Shown here piece by piece: positions 25,161 to 32,725 of a stretch of DNA of 44,084 nucleotides. The notes beneath the pieces were generated by a model, which saw nothing but the letters and a program-made list of their open reading frames with translations, ran no database searches and was not told where the DNA came from. Location of the stretch: the NCBI GenBank assembly GCA_002405805.1, contig DHMN01000062.1, positions 12,726-56,809 of the forward strand, written 5' to 3'. A program made the translations under genes and the position numbers. This DNA is from Cyanobacteria bacterium UBA4641 (lineage in GTDB: Bacteria; Cyanobacteriota; Vampirovibrionia; Gastranaerophilales; Gastranaerophilaceae). Within the stretch, counting starts at the first letter, position 1. Every line of letters begins with the position of its first letter.

Positions 25161-25772
25161 TTATTTAATTAATCCCAGTTTTACCTGTTCCATAATTGCT
25201 TTTTCGTTTTTCGTAAATTCCTCACCACTCATATTGCCGATTTCCTCACGAGTGTAAACCCTGTTAAAGCCTGTCTCAGGAGCAGAATTTTGAGCGTAAG
25301 CCGTCAATTTGCTCTTTGCCAGTGTGTTCTCGTCATTCAATGATTTCTCGTATTCGGATTTTTTCAAATATCTATCAACTGCAGATTTTTCCAACCCTTC
25401 TACAAGTTGAGCGATTTTGAGCAATTCATCTTTGTCCAAATTGAGCGGTTTGAGGTAATTCAAAATATCTCCTCTCCCTTCAGATTTGAAAAACTCAGGA
25501 TGTTCTGTATTGAACATTTCAAATTGAGTTTGTTCGGGTTGAGCAGGTGTAGGTTCTTGCTGTTGCGGGGTGTACGTGTTGTTGATTTGATTTAATTTCC
25601 CAGCCAGTTGGGTCAAAAGATATTGTCCTTGTTCTTGTGTAATTAAATTTTGTTGTACAAGACCTTTCACATTTTGAACCTGTGTTGCAATTTCTTGCAT
25701 TATTGAATTATAGCCGCCTTGCTGTGGACTCACGGCAAGCGATGAATTGTTGTTTGATATATTGTTTTGCAT
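25161..25772 (-). CDS. Phage scaffolding-like protein
   Basis: 203 aa, with GAGGGAG before the ATG. The N-terminal half is Gln/Asn/Pro-rich and low complexity (QQQEPTPAQPEQTQFEMF), followed by charged helices (LNLDKDELLKIAQLVEGLEK, DRYLKKSEYEKSLNDENTL) and a C-terminal RVYTREEIGNMSGEEFTKNE block. Acidic, helical, low-complexity proteins encoded near the capsid gene are typical scaffolds, needed for procapsid assembly and absent from mature heads. The assignment is by character and position. Confidence 0.62.
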   Translation of the reverse strand: MQNNISNNNSSLAVSPQQGGYNSIMQEIATQVQNVKGLVQQNLITQEQGQYLLTQLAGKLNQINNTYTPQQQEPTPAQPEQTQFEMFNTEHPEFFKSEGRGDILNYLKPLNLDKDELLKIAQLVEGLEKSAVDRYLKKSEYEKSLNDENTLAKSKLTAYAQNSAPETGFNRVYTREEIGNMSGEEFTKNEKAIMEQVKLGLIK

Positions 25773-25775
25773 AAG

Positions 25776-26024
25776 TTATACTCCCTCGGATTTTGGCAAA
25801 GAATTCATGTAAGCTACAGAAATTTCTACAACGTCGTCGATAAACCCTGATAACAAAATTGCTACTATTTGTTTGAAAATTCCTGATATTGGAAGATTTT
25901 TCAAAATGTAATCTATCGCAAGTTGTTTTTTCTCTTTTCCTTTGTTTGAACCAAGTTCTGATTCTGCAACCAAAACCGCGTTCCTTGCCAATTCTTTTAT
26001 TTGATTTTTTAAATTTGAAAACAT
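25776..26024 (-). CDS. Holin-like small protein (LLH/superfamily 6 type)
   Basis: 82 aa, with GGAG before the ATG. The pattern NAVLVAESELGSNKGKEKKQLAIDYIL..ISGIFKQIVAILLSGFIDDVVEISVAYMN resembles LLH-family phage holins (Holin_LLH): a helix ending in E-G-KK and a C-terminal segment ending in a valine/alanine stretch before MN. Only one segment (IFKQIVAILLSGFI) is convincingly hydrophobic. Its place between capsid and scaffold genes is unusual for a holin, so a structural role is the alternative. Confidence 0.55.
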   Translation of the reverse strand: MFSNLKNQIKELARNAVLVAESELGSNKGKEKKQLAIDYILKNLPISGIFKQIVAILLSGFIDDVVEISVAYMNSLPKSEGV

Positions 26025-26042
26025 CAGATATTCTCCTCAAAT

Positions 26043-26897
26043 TTATACGGCAGTTACAACCATTTTTGCCAAAGCTTTTGGCTGAACGGTTTTTGCGCCA
26101 TACAAATACAAACCTCTAACCAAATCAGAGAAGCTGTCTTTATCTCTCAAACTCTCGATTTTTGCAAGTTGAGATGCGAATGTAATTGCCTCATTAGTAC
26201 CTGCAAGTACATAGTATTTTCCATCCACATCAGTTAAATTGGTGCTGACAAGTACATCCATCCCAGCAATTCTACCGATAGACCCTTCGCGTAATGTTTC
26301 ATCCGCAACTTTGTAAGCTGAAATAAATTCAGGACTTTGCAAAAGATAAGATTCAATGTTCGGATTGATTACAACCCAAGGTTTTGTACCTGAATGTACG
26401 GCATCAGAGTTTTTCAACGCAAGTGATAATTTGACAAAGTTTTCATAAATTGTTGATTTGTCTAATGCAATTGGAGAACTTTCGCTACCGATAGTGTTTT
26501 CTTCTGAAACACTTGTGTGCATACCAAGCAAATATGAATCTTGAACTTCTTCAATCGCTTTTTTAGCATTTGCCAAATGAGCTTCCATAATGTCTGTATT
26601 TGCTTGTACTTGCGCAACATCGTCAATTTTGAACGCGAAGAATTTCTTTTGGTCAATTACCAAATCTTGTGATGTTGGGGCAAGTGAAGAGTATTCAATG
26701 TTATCAGATGTTAGGGTTGAAATTGTGACATCTGCAGGTGTGATAATTTTTACAGTGTCACCTTGGTTTTTAATTTCACCTTCCCAGTTACGGTTGATAC
26801 ATTGCAACATAACGCAATTTTTCTCTAACATTTGACTTAACTTTTGGCTCCAAACTTGTGGAATAAAAGCTGAATACGTAGTTTTTTGTTCTGACAT
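26043..26897 (-). CDS. Phage major capsid protein (P22 coat/HK97-fold type)
   Basis: 284 aa. An AAAGGGAAA site precedes the ATG. Features are an N-terminal arm (FIPQVWSQKLSQMLEKNCVM), a beta/E-loop region (IKNQGDTVKIITPADVTIS), a helical spine (DIMEAHLANAKKAIEEVQDSYL), the A-domain start (KPWVVINPNIESYLLQS) and a terminal strand with AGMDVLVSTNLT. These follow the coat pattern of short-tailed phages. The length suits a small capsid. It is intact. Confidence 0.85.
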   Translation of the reverse strand: MSEQKTTYSAFIPQVWSQKLSQMLEKNCVMLQCINRNWEGEIKNQGDTVKIITPADVTISTLTSDNIEYSSLAPTSQDLVIDQKKFFAFKIDDVAQVQANTDIMEAHLANAKKAIEEVQDSYLLGMHTSVSEENTIGSESSPIALDKSTIYENFVKLSLALKNSDAVHSGTKPWVVINPNIESYLLQSPEFISAYKVADETLREGSIGRIAGMDVLVSTNLTDVDGKYYVLAGTNEAITFASQLAKIESLRDKDSFSDLVRGLYLYGAKTVQPKALAKMVVTAV

Positions 26898-26949
26898 TTT
26901 TCGTTTCCCTTTCTATTTTGTGTGTATACATATATATGAGTGGTGATTT

Positions 26950-28470
26950 TTAATCGTCATTGTAAATTTCCCTAAATTGAAGTCCGATAATTGCACAATT
27001 ATCAACGATTTCCTCCCCTTCAATGCAGAGTTGAATGGAGTAATTACTTCCGCAAATTTCTGCTTTTTCCATCGCATTGGTCGAAATCGGCCAAACAGGA
27101 ATTTCTGAGTCTCCATCATTCCAGCAGTATTGAGGCTCATCTGGTGTGTCTTCTCCGCTCCACATAAAATGACTTAAATGTTTTGCAAAAATCAGTTCTT
27201 TGTCGTCTTGATATTCGCTATCGAAATCTTTATAGATAGAAAATTTGAAATTGTTGTCGTAAATATCATCAAGTACAAAGTAAAATTCATCTATCAATTT
27301 TCTATGTAAAACATTTCCCAGTGATAAAAACGGAGATTTCCACATAAACGGAATACTTTTACCGTCAAAAGTTGTACCAAAATCTTCCAAATAGATATTT
27401 CCGATATCATCTGCTGTGTAAATTTTTGAATTAGCAGTGCAGGCAGTTGTAATATTTTGAGGTAAAACTCGTTTATACCAAGCGTGATTCAGATAATCGT
27501 TTATCCAAATTGTATGAAAATATTCATCATCGACATAAGGGAAAAAGTACCAAACTTGATGCTTGTTTTGGTAATGCAATACAAACACTTCATCAAGTCT
27601 TGTTGGGTCAAAGTTTTCAAATTCAGGTGAAATGTTTCCTGAAATTTCAGACCCTAACCTTATTTGGTTCAGTTCGCCAACTTGTTCCAGTGCGTAAATT
27701 CCATTGCTCATAAAATATTGCTTGTTATCAACATTGACTATGGAGTTTCTTGCACTTGCACCTTTATCCGCGAACAATTCTATTGCAAAGTCATCAGGGC
27801 TTGTTCCTGACAGCAAATAAACTCTGTCTTTTTTGTATATTGCAAGATAATCTTTGTATGTGCGCATAGTTATGATATCAGATGTATCTGTGTGAAAATC
27901 TTTGATATATCCTGCATCATTTTCGGTTTTGAAATCGTTATATGTTCCGAGTGCGGAATAATAGATAGTTGAACCGTCGGAGCACCAAATTCTGCCTTTG
28001 TAAACAGTGACACAACTTGGATAAAATATTTCATCTTTTTGATTTTTTAAATTACATTCAACAACGTCAAAATTATCATTATCTTTTAGATAGAACATCT
28101 CGTCTGATTCTGTAGAAATCAAGATACCGTTTAGAAAATTGGCAAATTTTACATCTTTTCCAGTCAATGTTTTTTCTAAAAGTTTTAACTCATTTGAGTC
28201 AAGCAAATAGATATAGATTTTGCCTGAAATTGTTGTGACAACAAGTTTGAATTTGTTTTCTTTTTCGAATTCGTGTATCCCTGTGATTGGTTCAGGTTCA
28301 GGCAAACTTATCAACAATGTGTTACCTTTTTGTTTTATGATACCTTTGTTTTTGTAAATTTCGATATTCTTTGAATCTGTCCAAAATATTTTACTCGGAT
28401 TCAAGCCAAGTTCAGTTTTGGTGGAAGATTGATTAATCCCACCTGATAAGTCGAAATAATTGATATCCAT
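26950..28470 (-). CDS. Phage tail nozzle / packaged-DNA stabilisation-like protein
   Basis: About 506 aa from ATG 28470 with GGGAG upstream; the frame extends to 28674 inside the amidase gene. It starts MDINYFDLSGGINQ. Repeated short beta blades (VYKGRIWCSDGSTIYYSAL, MRTYKDYLAIYKKDRVYLLSG, DNKQYFMSNGIYALEQVG) indicate a beta-propeller-like fold as in P22 gp10/T7 gp12 nozzle proteins, which cap the portal-adaptor channel. This is the only tail component identified; no tailspike or fibre is encoded. Confidence 0.75.
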   Translation of the reverse strand: MDINYFDLSGGINQSSTKTELGLNPSKIFWTDSKNIEIYKNKGIIKQKGNTLLISLPEPEPITGIHEFEKENKFKLVVTTISGKIYIYLLDSNELKLLEKTLTGKDVKFANFLNGILISTESDEMFYLKDNDNFDVVECNLKNQKDEIFYPSCVTVYKGRIWCSDGSTIYYSALGTYNDFKTENDAGYIKDFHTDTSDIITMRTYKDYLAIYKKDRVYLLSGTSPDDFAIELFADKGASARNSIVNVDNKQYFMSNGIYALEQVGELNQIRLGSEISGNISPEFENFDPTRLDEVFVLHYQNKHQVWYFFPYVDDEYFHTIWINDYLNHAWYKRVLPQNITTACTANSKIYTADDIGNIYLEDFGTTFDGKSIPFMWKSPFLSLGNVLHRKLIDEFYFVLDDIYDNNFKFSIYKDFDSEYQDDKELIFAKHLSHFMWSGEDTPDEPQYCWNDGDSEIPVWPISTNAMEKAEICGSNYSIQLCIEGEEIVDNCAIIGLQFREIYNDD

Positions 28471-28481
28471 ATTTTTACTCC

Positions 28482-28973
28482 CTATAATTTTTCTTTGTAC
28501 CAACGGATTTTTGAACGAATAAAGTTTCCGACATCGTTTTTGCTGACCCACGAATATGGTGGCAGGTAAATGATATCTATTTTGCCAAAACTTGTAGTTT
28601 TCGGATGCGCTTGACCAAATTCGTAATGGGTAAGTACGTGTTCTTTGTCTATTGGAATATTGTATTTTTGACAAAGGGTTGCACCAAATTTCATACAGGC
28701 TTCAAATTGCGCTTTTGAAATCGGAAAATTTCCTGTATCTTTTTGATACTTAAAACCGTACATTGCGCACATACACAAACCTATTGAGCCTGTGTTGCCT
28801 CCGCCTGTATGTGCTGCGTATTTGCCATCATTACATTTGTTGTTGTCTTCCGGTGTGAATTTTCCGTTGTAGATTTTACCTTCTACATCTACCAAGTAGT
28901 GGTAATACTGTTTTTCAAATTCACTTGGGTAATACCTCCCTGCGCTCCAATGGATAATTAATCTTTTTGCCAT
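28482..28973 (-). CDS. N-acetylmuramoyl-L-alanine amidase-type endolysin
   Basis: 163 aa, Amidase_2/T7-lysozyme-like. It cleaves the lactyl-L-Ala bond of peptidoglycan. Visible are H8 in LIIHWSAG, HYLVDVEGKIYNG, AAHTGGGNTGSIGLCM and the second zinc His H116 in VLTHYEFGQAHP, with FGKIDI (K131, D133) at the third-ligand/catalytic site. No signal peptide or cell-wall-binding domain is present, so export would depend on a holin, as for a phage lysin. It starts the structural part of the cassette. Confidence 0.9.
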   Translation of the reverse strand: MAKRLIIHWSAGRYYPSEFEKQYYHYLVDVEGKIYNGKFTPEDNNKCNDGKYAAHTGGGNTGSIGLCMCAMYGFKYQKDTGNFPISKAQFEACMKFGATLCQKYNIPIDKEHVLTHYEFGQAHPKTTSFGKIDIIYLPPYSWVSKNDVGNFIRSKIRWYKEKL

Positions 28974-28986
28974 AAGTAATAAAACC

Positions 28987-29190
28987 TCATTCTATGTTCC
29001 AACGCGGATGTTGTTGCATATATCGTGCAACAGCGTTGGTTCGATTGCGTGCATTTAAGTCTGAGACAATATAAGAAATATAAGTTTGAATAGTTCTTTC
29101 TGATATTTTTAAAATCTGACTAATTTCCTTGTCTGTGTATCCTTTTGCTACAAGAGTTAATATTTCCAGTTTCCTTGGAGATAGTTGCAT
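28987..29190 (-). CDS. Stand-alone LuxR-type (GerE) HTH regulator
   Basis: 67 aa, with AGAGGT before the ATG. It is a bare GerE HTH: LSPRKLEILTLVAKGYTDKE, ISQILKISERTIQTYISYIV, then a short helix. No receiver or sensor domain is attached. As first gene of the cassette it is the likely regulator. An inverted repeat AAGAC-TT-GTCTT at 29219-29230, 29 bp upstream of its start, is a possible operator, an inference. A LuxR-type rather than CI/Cro-type control gene is unusual for a prophage. Confidence 0.85.
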   Translation of the reverse strand: MQLSPRKLEILTLVAKGYTDKEISQILKISERTIQTYISYIVSDLNARNRTNAVARYMQQHPRWNIE

Positions 29191-29265
29191 TCTATTACCT
29201 CTTTGTTAATCTTACATTAAGACTTGTCTTCATTGGTTAATAATATCTCCGACTATAAAAGAAAA

Positions 29266-29312
29266 GAGGGGCGGTATTCGTTTGGGGTGTTTTGAAAATA
29301 TAAACGCCCCTC
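29266..29312 (-). terminator. GC-rich hairpin upstream of the cassette, terminator-like on the minus strand
   Basis: GAGGGGCG (29266-29273) and CGCCCCTC (29305-29312) form an 8-bp perfect GC-rich stem with a 31-nt loop. Read on the minus strand the stem is followed by TTTTCTTTT. It could insulate the cassette from upstream transcription or act as an attenuator in its leader. Confidence 0.5.
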
Positions 29313-29562
29313 GTCTATTCATCAGATGAATAATAAACAAATGATTGAAGGATTAGTCAAAAAATGGTATGTATTTAAACTATTAATTACTCCTTTACTT
29401 AAATTTCTCCCTATCTTGTACTTTTTAAATTTAAGACGAGTTTATCTATGGCACTGTACAAAACCTTGTATTGCCTTAATAATCTCCTCTTTTGAACCTG
29501 TTGAAATAATGTTTCTCTCAACTGATTACATTCCAAGTATAAACGATTTTTTGCAAAATAAC

Positions 29563-29596
29563 AGTCCGTATTTTTACGTACGTAAAAATACGGACT
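29563..29596. repeat. Perfect 34-bp palindrome
   Basis: AGTCCGTATTTTTACGT (29563-29579) is followed immediately by its exact reverse complement (29580-29596), with no spacer. A 17-bp perfect dyad with ACGT at the centre is far beyond chance in this AT-rich context. It may be a cruciform, a dimeric operator, a recombination or packaging site, or a remnant of an inverted-repeat element. Confidence 0.9.
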
Positions 29597-29708
29597 AGAC
29601 AACTCTGGAGAAAGTCTCCACAAAATCGTTTTGGCGATTTTTAAACTTTAAAATTTAATAATTCTTTACAATTAATTTTTGACAAATTTTGGTAAAAATT
29701 TTAACAAC

Positions 29709-29736
29709 TTGCCAAAAATTTTGCTCAGTTTACAAT
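29709..29736 (+). promoter_or_regulatory. Promoter of the hybrid histidine kinase gene
   Basis: TTGCCA (29709-29714), a 16-bp spacer, TACAAT (29731-29736), then 6 nt to ATG 29743, implying a leaderless mRNA. An imperfect dyad AAATTTTGG/CCAAAAATTT brackets the -35 (about 29685-29722) and may bind a regulator. A consensus TTGACA at 29679-29684 lies further upstream. Confidence 0.55.
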
Positions 29737-29742
29737 AAAAAT

Positions 29743-31464
29743 ATGGGGAATATTTTACTTATCACTGATAACGATAATATTTTTGAGAGATATAAAAGAT
29801 TATTTGATAATGCATCAAATAGCTTTACCTCTTGTTGCAATAATACGTCAATTCTTGATTTGATTGAAATTGAACACGTTGATGTTGTACTGGTTGATGA
29901 AAATATTCCTGATATAAATTTGAATTTAACAATCAAAAAAATAAAATCAAAGCTTGAAAATGCGCAAATATTGCTGCTTACGGATGGAAAGAATTCGGAA
30001 GAAGATTTGCAAAAATATGTAAGCGGATTTATTTTAGATAATCTTTCGGATGAACTTGTCGTTGCAACCGTAAACACTCATTTGAAAACAAAAGAAAAAC
30101 TGGATATTTTGTCAGGCAAAAATAAAGACTTAGCTGATAGTTTGTATCGATTGAATGTTTTATACGGAACAAGTTCTCAATTTGCCGGAACTCTTGATAC
30201 TAAAGAACTTTTGACCTATATGATTGAGGGGTTGGACAAATCTTTGAGTTTTGATTTAACTTGTACTATTTCTTTTGGGTTTGAAAATGAGCCAGTTTTG
30301 ATTATTAATTCGCTTTATGATATTTCAGAAGAATTGATGAGCGCATTAAAACTCCGCGCCATCTTGAATTACAAATCATTGTTTGATAATAAAAATATTC
30401 CGTTTGATATTGATGATAAAAATTTGAAAATTATCAAAAATATCAAAAATCCTAATAACAAATTCACATTTACGATTTTTCAATATGACAATATGTTTGC
30501 GCCGATTGACTTAGGAGATAATTTCTTTGGCTGTATTGAAATTTTTAAGGAAAAACCTTTTACAACAGATGATGCATCGTATTTTCAAACTATTGTTCAG
30601 CAGGTTTCTTTGCCATTGAAAAGTGCAGGCTTGTACAAAGAAATTATTGAAAAAAATGAAGAATTGGAAAAACTTGAACGCGTAAAATCAGAATTCATTT
30701 CAATTGTGTCTCACGAGTTGCGAACTCCTCTCACTCCGATAAAAAATGCCTTGAGTATTTTGTCTAGCGGAAGATGTGGCGCGTTAGGGGAAAATGCTGT
30801 GAAATTTATTGATATGGCAAAGAGAAATGTTGAAAACTTAACAAATATCATAAATGACATTCTTGATATCAATAAAATTGAAGCAGGAAAAATGGATTTC
30901 AATTACAAATTGATGAATATTCATTCTGTAATCGAAAATGTGAAAGCGACATTTGATTGTGTTGCAAAAGAACACGAAATAATTTTGCAAGCAAATGAAC
31001 AGGACAATTTGCCTGCAATTTATGCAGATTCTCAACGTTTGGGGCAGGTTTTAACAAATCTTGTTTCTAATGCAATCAAATTCACACCAAAAGGCAAATG
31101 TATCACAATTAAATCAGAACTTAAAAATTCTGGTGAAATTTCAACAAATCATTATTTTGAAGACGAAATCAAAAATCTAGATGGCAGGTATGTTGTTGTG
31201 AGTGTTGAAGATGAAGGTATCGGCATAAAAGAAGGGGATTTGTTGAAAGCTTTTGATAAATTTACTCAAATTGAAAACTCTCTTTCTCGTAAAGTTGGCG
31301 GTACAGGTTTAGGGTTGCCTATTGCAAAACAACTTATCAAGGCTCATAAAGGTGCGATTTGGTGCGATAGTGAGGAAAACAAAGGCTCAAGTTTTCATTT
31401 CGCGTTGCCTGTTTCTACAGAACAGATGAGAGATGAAAAAACAATACAAAAAGAATTGCTATAA
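29743..31464 (+). CDS. Histidine kinase with N-terminal receiver-like and GAF-like domains
   Basis: About 573 aa from ATG 29743 (MGNILLITDND); the frame opens at 29689. Residues 1-115 resemble a response-regulator receiver (VVLVDENIPDIN, LLLTDG), but the usual C-terminal lysine is missing, so it may be a pseudo-receiver. Residues about 140-300 are GAF-like (LYGTSSQFAGTLDTKELL). The kinase core is complete: H324 in SIVSHELRTPLTPI, N-box LTNLVSNAIKFTPKG, G1 EDEGIGI, F-box and G2 GGTGLGLPIAKQL. It is cytosolic, with no membrane segment. No cognate regulator is nearby. dxr follows after 12 bp. Confidence 0.92.
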   Translation: MGNILLITDNDNIFERYKRLFDNASNSFTSCCNNTSILDLIEIEHVDVVLVDENIPDINLNLTIKKIKSKLENAQILLLTDGKNSEEDLQKYVSGFILDNLSDELVVATVNTHLKTKEKLDILSGKNKDLADSLYRLNVLYGTSSQFAGTLDTKELLTYMIEGLDKSLSFDLTCTISFGFENEPVLIINSLYDISEELMSALKLRAILNYKSLFDNKNIPFDIDDKNLKIIKNIKNPNNKFTFTIFQYDNMFAPIDLGDNFFGCIEIFKEKPFTTDDASYFQTIVQQVSLPLKSAGLYKEIIEKNEELEKLERVKSEFISIVSHELRTPLTPIKNALSILSSGRCGALGENAVKFIDMAKRNVENLTNIINDILDINKIEAGKMDFNYKLMNIHSVIENVKATFDCVAKEHEIILQANEQDNLPAIYADSQRLGQVLTNLVSNAIKFTPKGKCITIKSELKNSGEISTNHYFEDEIKNLDGRYVVVSVEDEGIGIKEGDLLKAFDKFTQIENSLSRKVGGTGLGLPIAKQLIKAHKGAIWCDSEENKGSSFHFALPVSTEQMRDEKTIQKELL

Positions 31465-31476
31465 AAGGATAATATA

Positions 31477-32622
31477 ATGACTCAAAAAAGAAAAATAAGT
31501 ATTTTAGGTTCGACAGGTTCGATTGGAACTCAAGCACTGGAAGTTATAGAAAAGTTGCAAGACAAGTTTGAAATCATTGCACTATCTGGCGGTGGTAATG
31601 TCGAACTCTTGAAACAACAGGCAGAAAAATTTCACCCAAAATATATTTGTATCGGTAAAGAAACTTCTGAAAAAGTTAATATTGACGGTGTAAAAACTTT
31701 GTACGGTGCAGATGGATTAGATGAAATTTGTTCAAATCGCGAAAATGATATTATTCTTGTTGCCGTTTCAGGAAAAGTCGGCTTGCGCCCAACTTTAAAA
31801 GCTATTGAAAACGGTATAGATATAGCACTTGCGAACAAAGAAACACTTGTTATGGCAGGTGATATTGTTATGAAAAAAGCCAAAGATGCAGGTGTAAAAA
31901 TTATTCCTGTAGATAGCGAACACTGTGCAATTCACCAATGTATCAAGGATATTTCTTTGGTTGATAAATTGATTATTACGGCAAGTGGTGGGCCGTTTTT
32001 GCATAAAACAACAGATGATATGAAAAACGCAACGGTCAAAGAGGCTTTGGCTCACCCAAGATGGCACATGGGGCGAAAAATCACTGTTGATTCAGCTACA
32101 TTGATGAATAAAGGGTTGGAAATCATTGAGGCTCACCATCTTTTTAATATGCCTTATGAACATATTGACGTTGTTGTCCATCCGCAAAGTATTGTCCATT
32201 CTGCAATTGAATACAAAGATGGCAGCGTGATTGCTCAACTTGGATTACCTAGTATGCATATTCCAATCCAGTACGCAATTACATATCCAAACAGATATGA
32301 AGGAATTAAGTCAAAGAGTTTTAGCTTTGCAGAAATTGCTCATCTCGATTTTGAAAAACCTGATTTTGAAAAATTTCCAAGTGTAAAATTGGCATATAGC
32401 GCAGGAAAAATGGGCGGAAGTGCAACAGTATGTTTGAATGGTGCTAATGAAGAGGCTGTTTTTGCCTTTTTGAATGGTGATATAAAATTGTATGATATTT
32501 ATATGATTACTGCGAAAATGATGGAATCACATGACCTTGTCAAAAATCCTACAATAGATGAGATTTTTGAAATCGACAAAGAAGTCCGCACAAAGACTAA
32601 AGAGTTGATTAAGAGAACATAA
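31477..32622 (+). CDS. dxr: 1-deoxy-D-xylulose 5-phosphate reductoisomerase
   Basis: 381 aa, full length. It converts DXP to MEP with NADPH in the isoprenoid pathway. It has the NADPH loop GSTGSIGTQALEVI, LANKETLVMAG, the metal-binding PVDSEHCAIHQC, ASGGPFL, HPRWHMGRKITVDSATLMNKGLE (catalytic loop), VVHPQSIVHSAIEY and the NGANEEAV C-terminal helix region. AAAGGA precedes the ATG, and it is probably co-transcribed with the upstream kinase. ispE, another step of the same pathway, lies convergent 103 bp away. Confidence 0.98.
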   Translation: MTQKRKISILGSTGSIGTQALEVIEKLQDKFEIIALSGGGNVELLKQQAEKFHPKYICIGKETSEKVNIDGVKTLYGADGLDEICSNRENDIILVAVSGKVGLRPTLKAIENGIDIALANKETLVMAGDIVMKKAKDAGVKIIPVDSEHCAIHQCIKDISLVDKLIITASGGPFLHKTTDDMKNATVKEALAHPRWHMGRKITVDSATLMNKGLEIIEAHHLFNMPYEHIDVVVHPQSIVHSAIEYKDGSVIAQLGLPSMHIPIQYAITYPNRYEGIKSKSFSFAEIAHLDFEKPDFEKFPSVKLAYSAGKMGGSATVCLNGANEEAVFAFLNGDIKLYDIYMITAKMMESHDLVKNPTIDEIFEIDKEVRTKTKELIKRT

Positions 32623-32663
32623 TAAATATTAGGCATATATAATATTTGTTAAATATTAATTAT

Positions 32664-32696
32664 TGAAAGGATTCCGAAACAAGTTCGGAATGACAG
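32664..32696. repeat. Dispersed hairpin repeat family C, second full copy
   Basis: ATTCCGAA (32671-32678), a 5-nt loop, TTCGGAAT (32684-32691), flanked by TTGAAAGG and GACAG. It is the inverted counterpart of 2907-2940, with a compensatory change in the stem. It sits between the convergent dxr and ispE genes; no U-tract follows. Confidence 0.75.
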
Positions 32697-32725
32697 TTAA
32701 ATTTTCAACTTGGCAAAATCAACAT

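Larger units (their letters stand above)
19770..29190 (-). mobile_element. Podovirus-like structural cassette (compact prophage or domesticated particle locus)
   Basis: Thirteen minus-strand genes with small gaps and mostly clear Shine-Dalgarno sites. In transcription order they are HTH regulator, amidase, nozzle-like, capsid, holin-like, scaffold-like, adaptor-like, small terminase, unknown, GNAT, portal, large terminase and small TM protein. All frames are open. No integrase, transposase, replication gene, lytic repressor, tape measure, ejection protein or tailspike is seen, and no attachment-site repeat was found by eye. The order differs from the usual terminase-portal-scaffold-capsid-adaptor-nozzle arrangement. 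Confidence 0.85.
29191..29742. other. 552-bp control region between the phage-like cassette and a histidine kinase
   Basis: No convincing gene. It holds the inverted repeat 29219-29230, a GC-rich hairpin (29266-29312), a perfect 34-bp palindrome (29563-29596), a small hairpin TGGAG/CTCCA (about 29605-29619), AAAATCG/CGATTTT (29622-29641) and the kinase promoter. Two overlapping open frames (29326-29598 plus and 29411-29623 minus) both read through the palindrome and lack ribosome sites. Confidence 0.6.

Noticed and set aside
28482..28674. N-terminal extension of the nozzle-like protein
   Set aside because: It lies within the amidase gene in another frame; GGGAG before ATG 28470 marks the true start.
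29326..29598. 90-aa plus-strand open frame in the control region
   Set aside because: No ribosome site, ends inside the 34-bp palindrome, and overlaps an equally long minus frame; composition is not convincing. A degraded small gene remains possible.
29411..29623. 70-aa minus-strand open frame with a helical C-terminus faintly like Spo0E-type proteins
   Set aside because: It reads through the palindrome, has no credible start or ribosome site, and the similarity is too weak to name.
19753..29742. Attachment-site direct repeats flanking the cassette
   Set aside because: Compared by eye, the two flanks share only short AT-rich words; no convincing duplication or tRNA target was seen.
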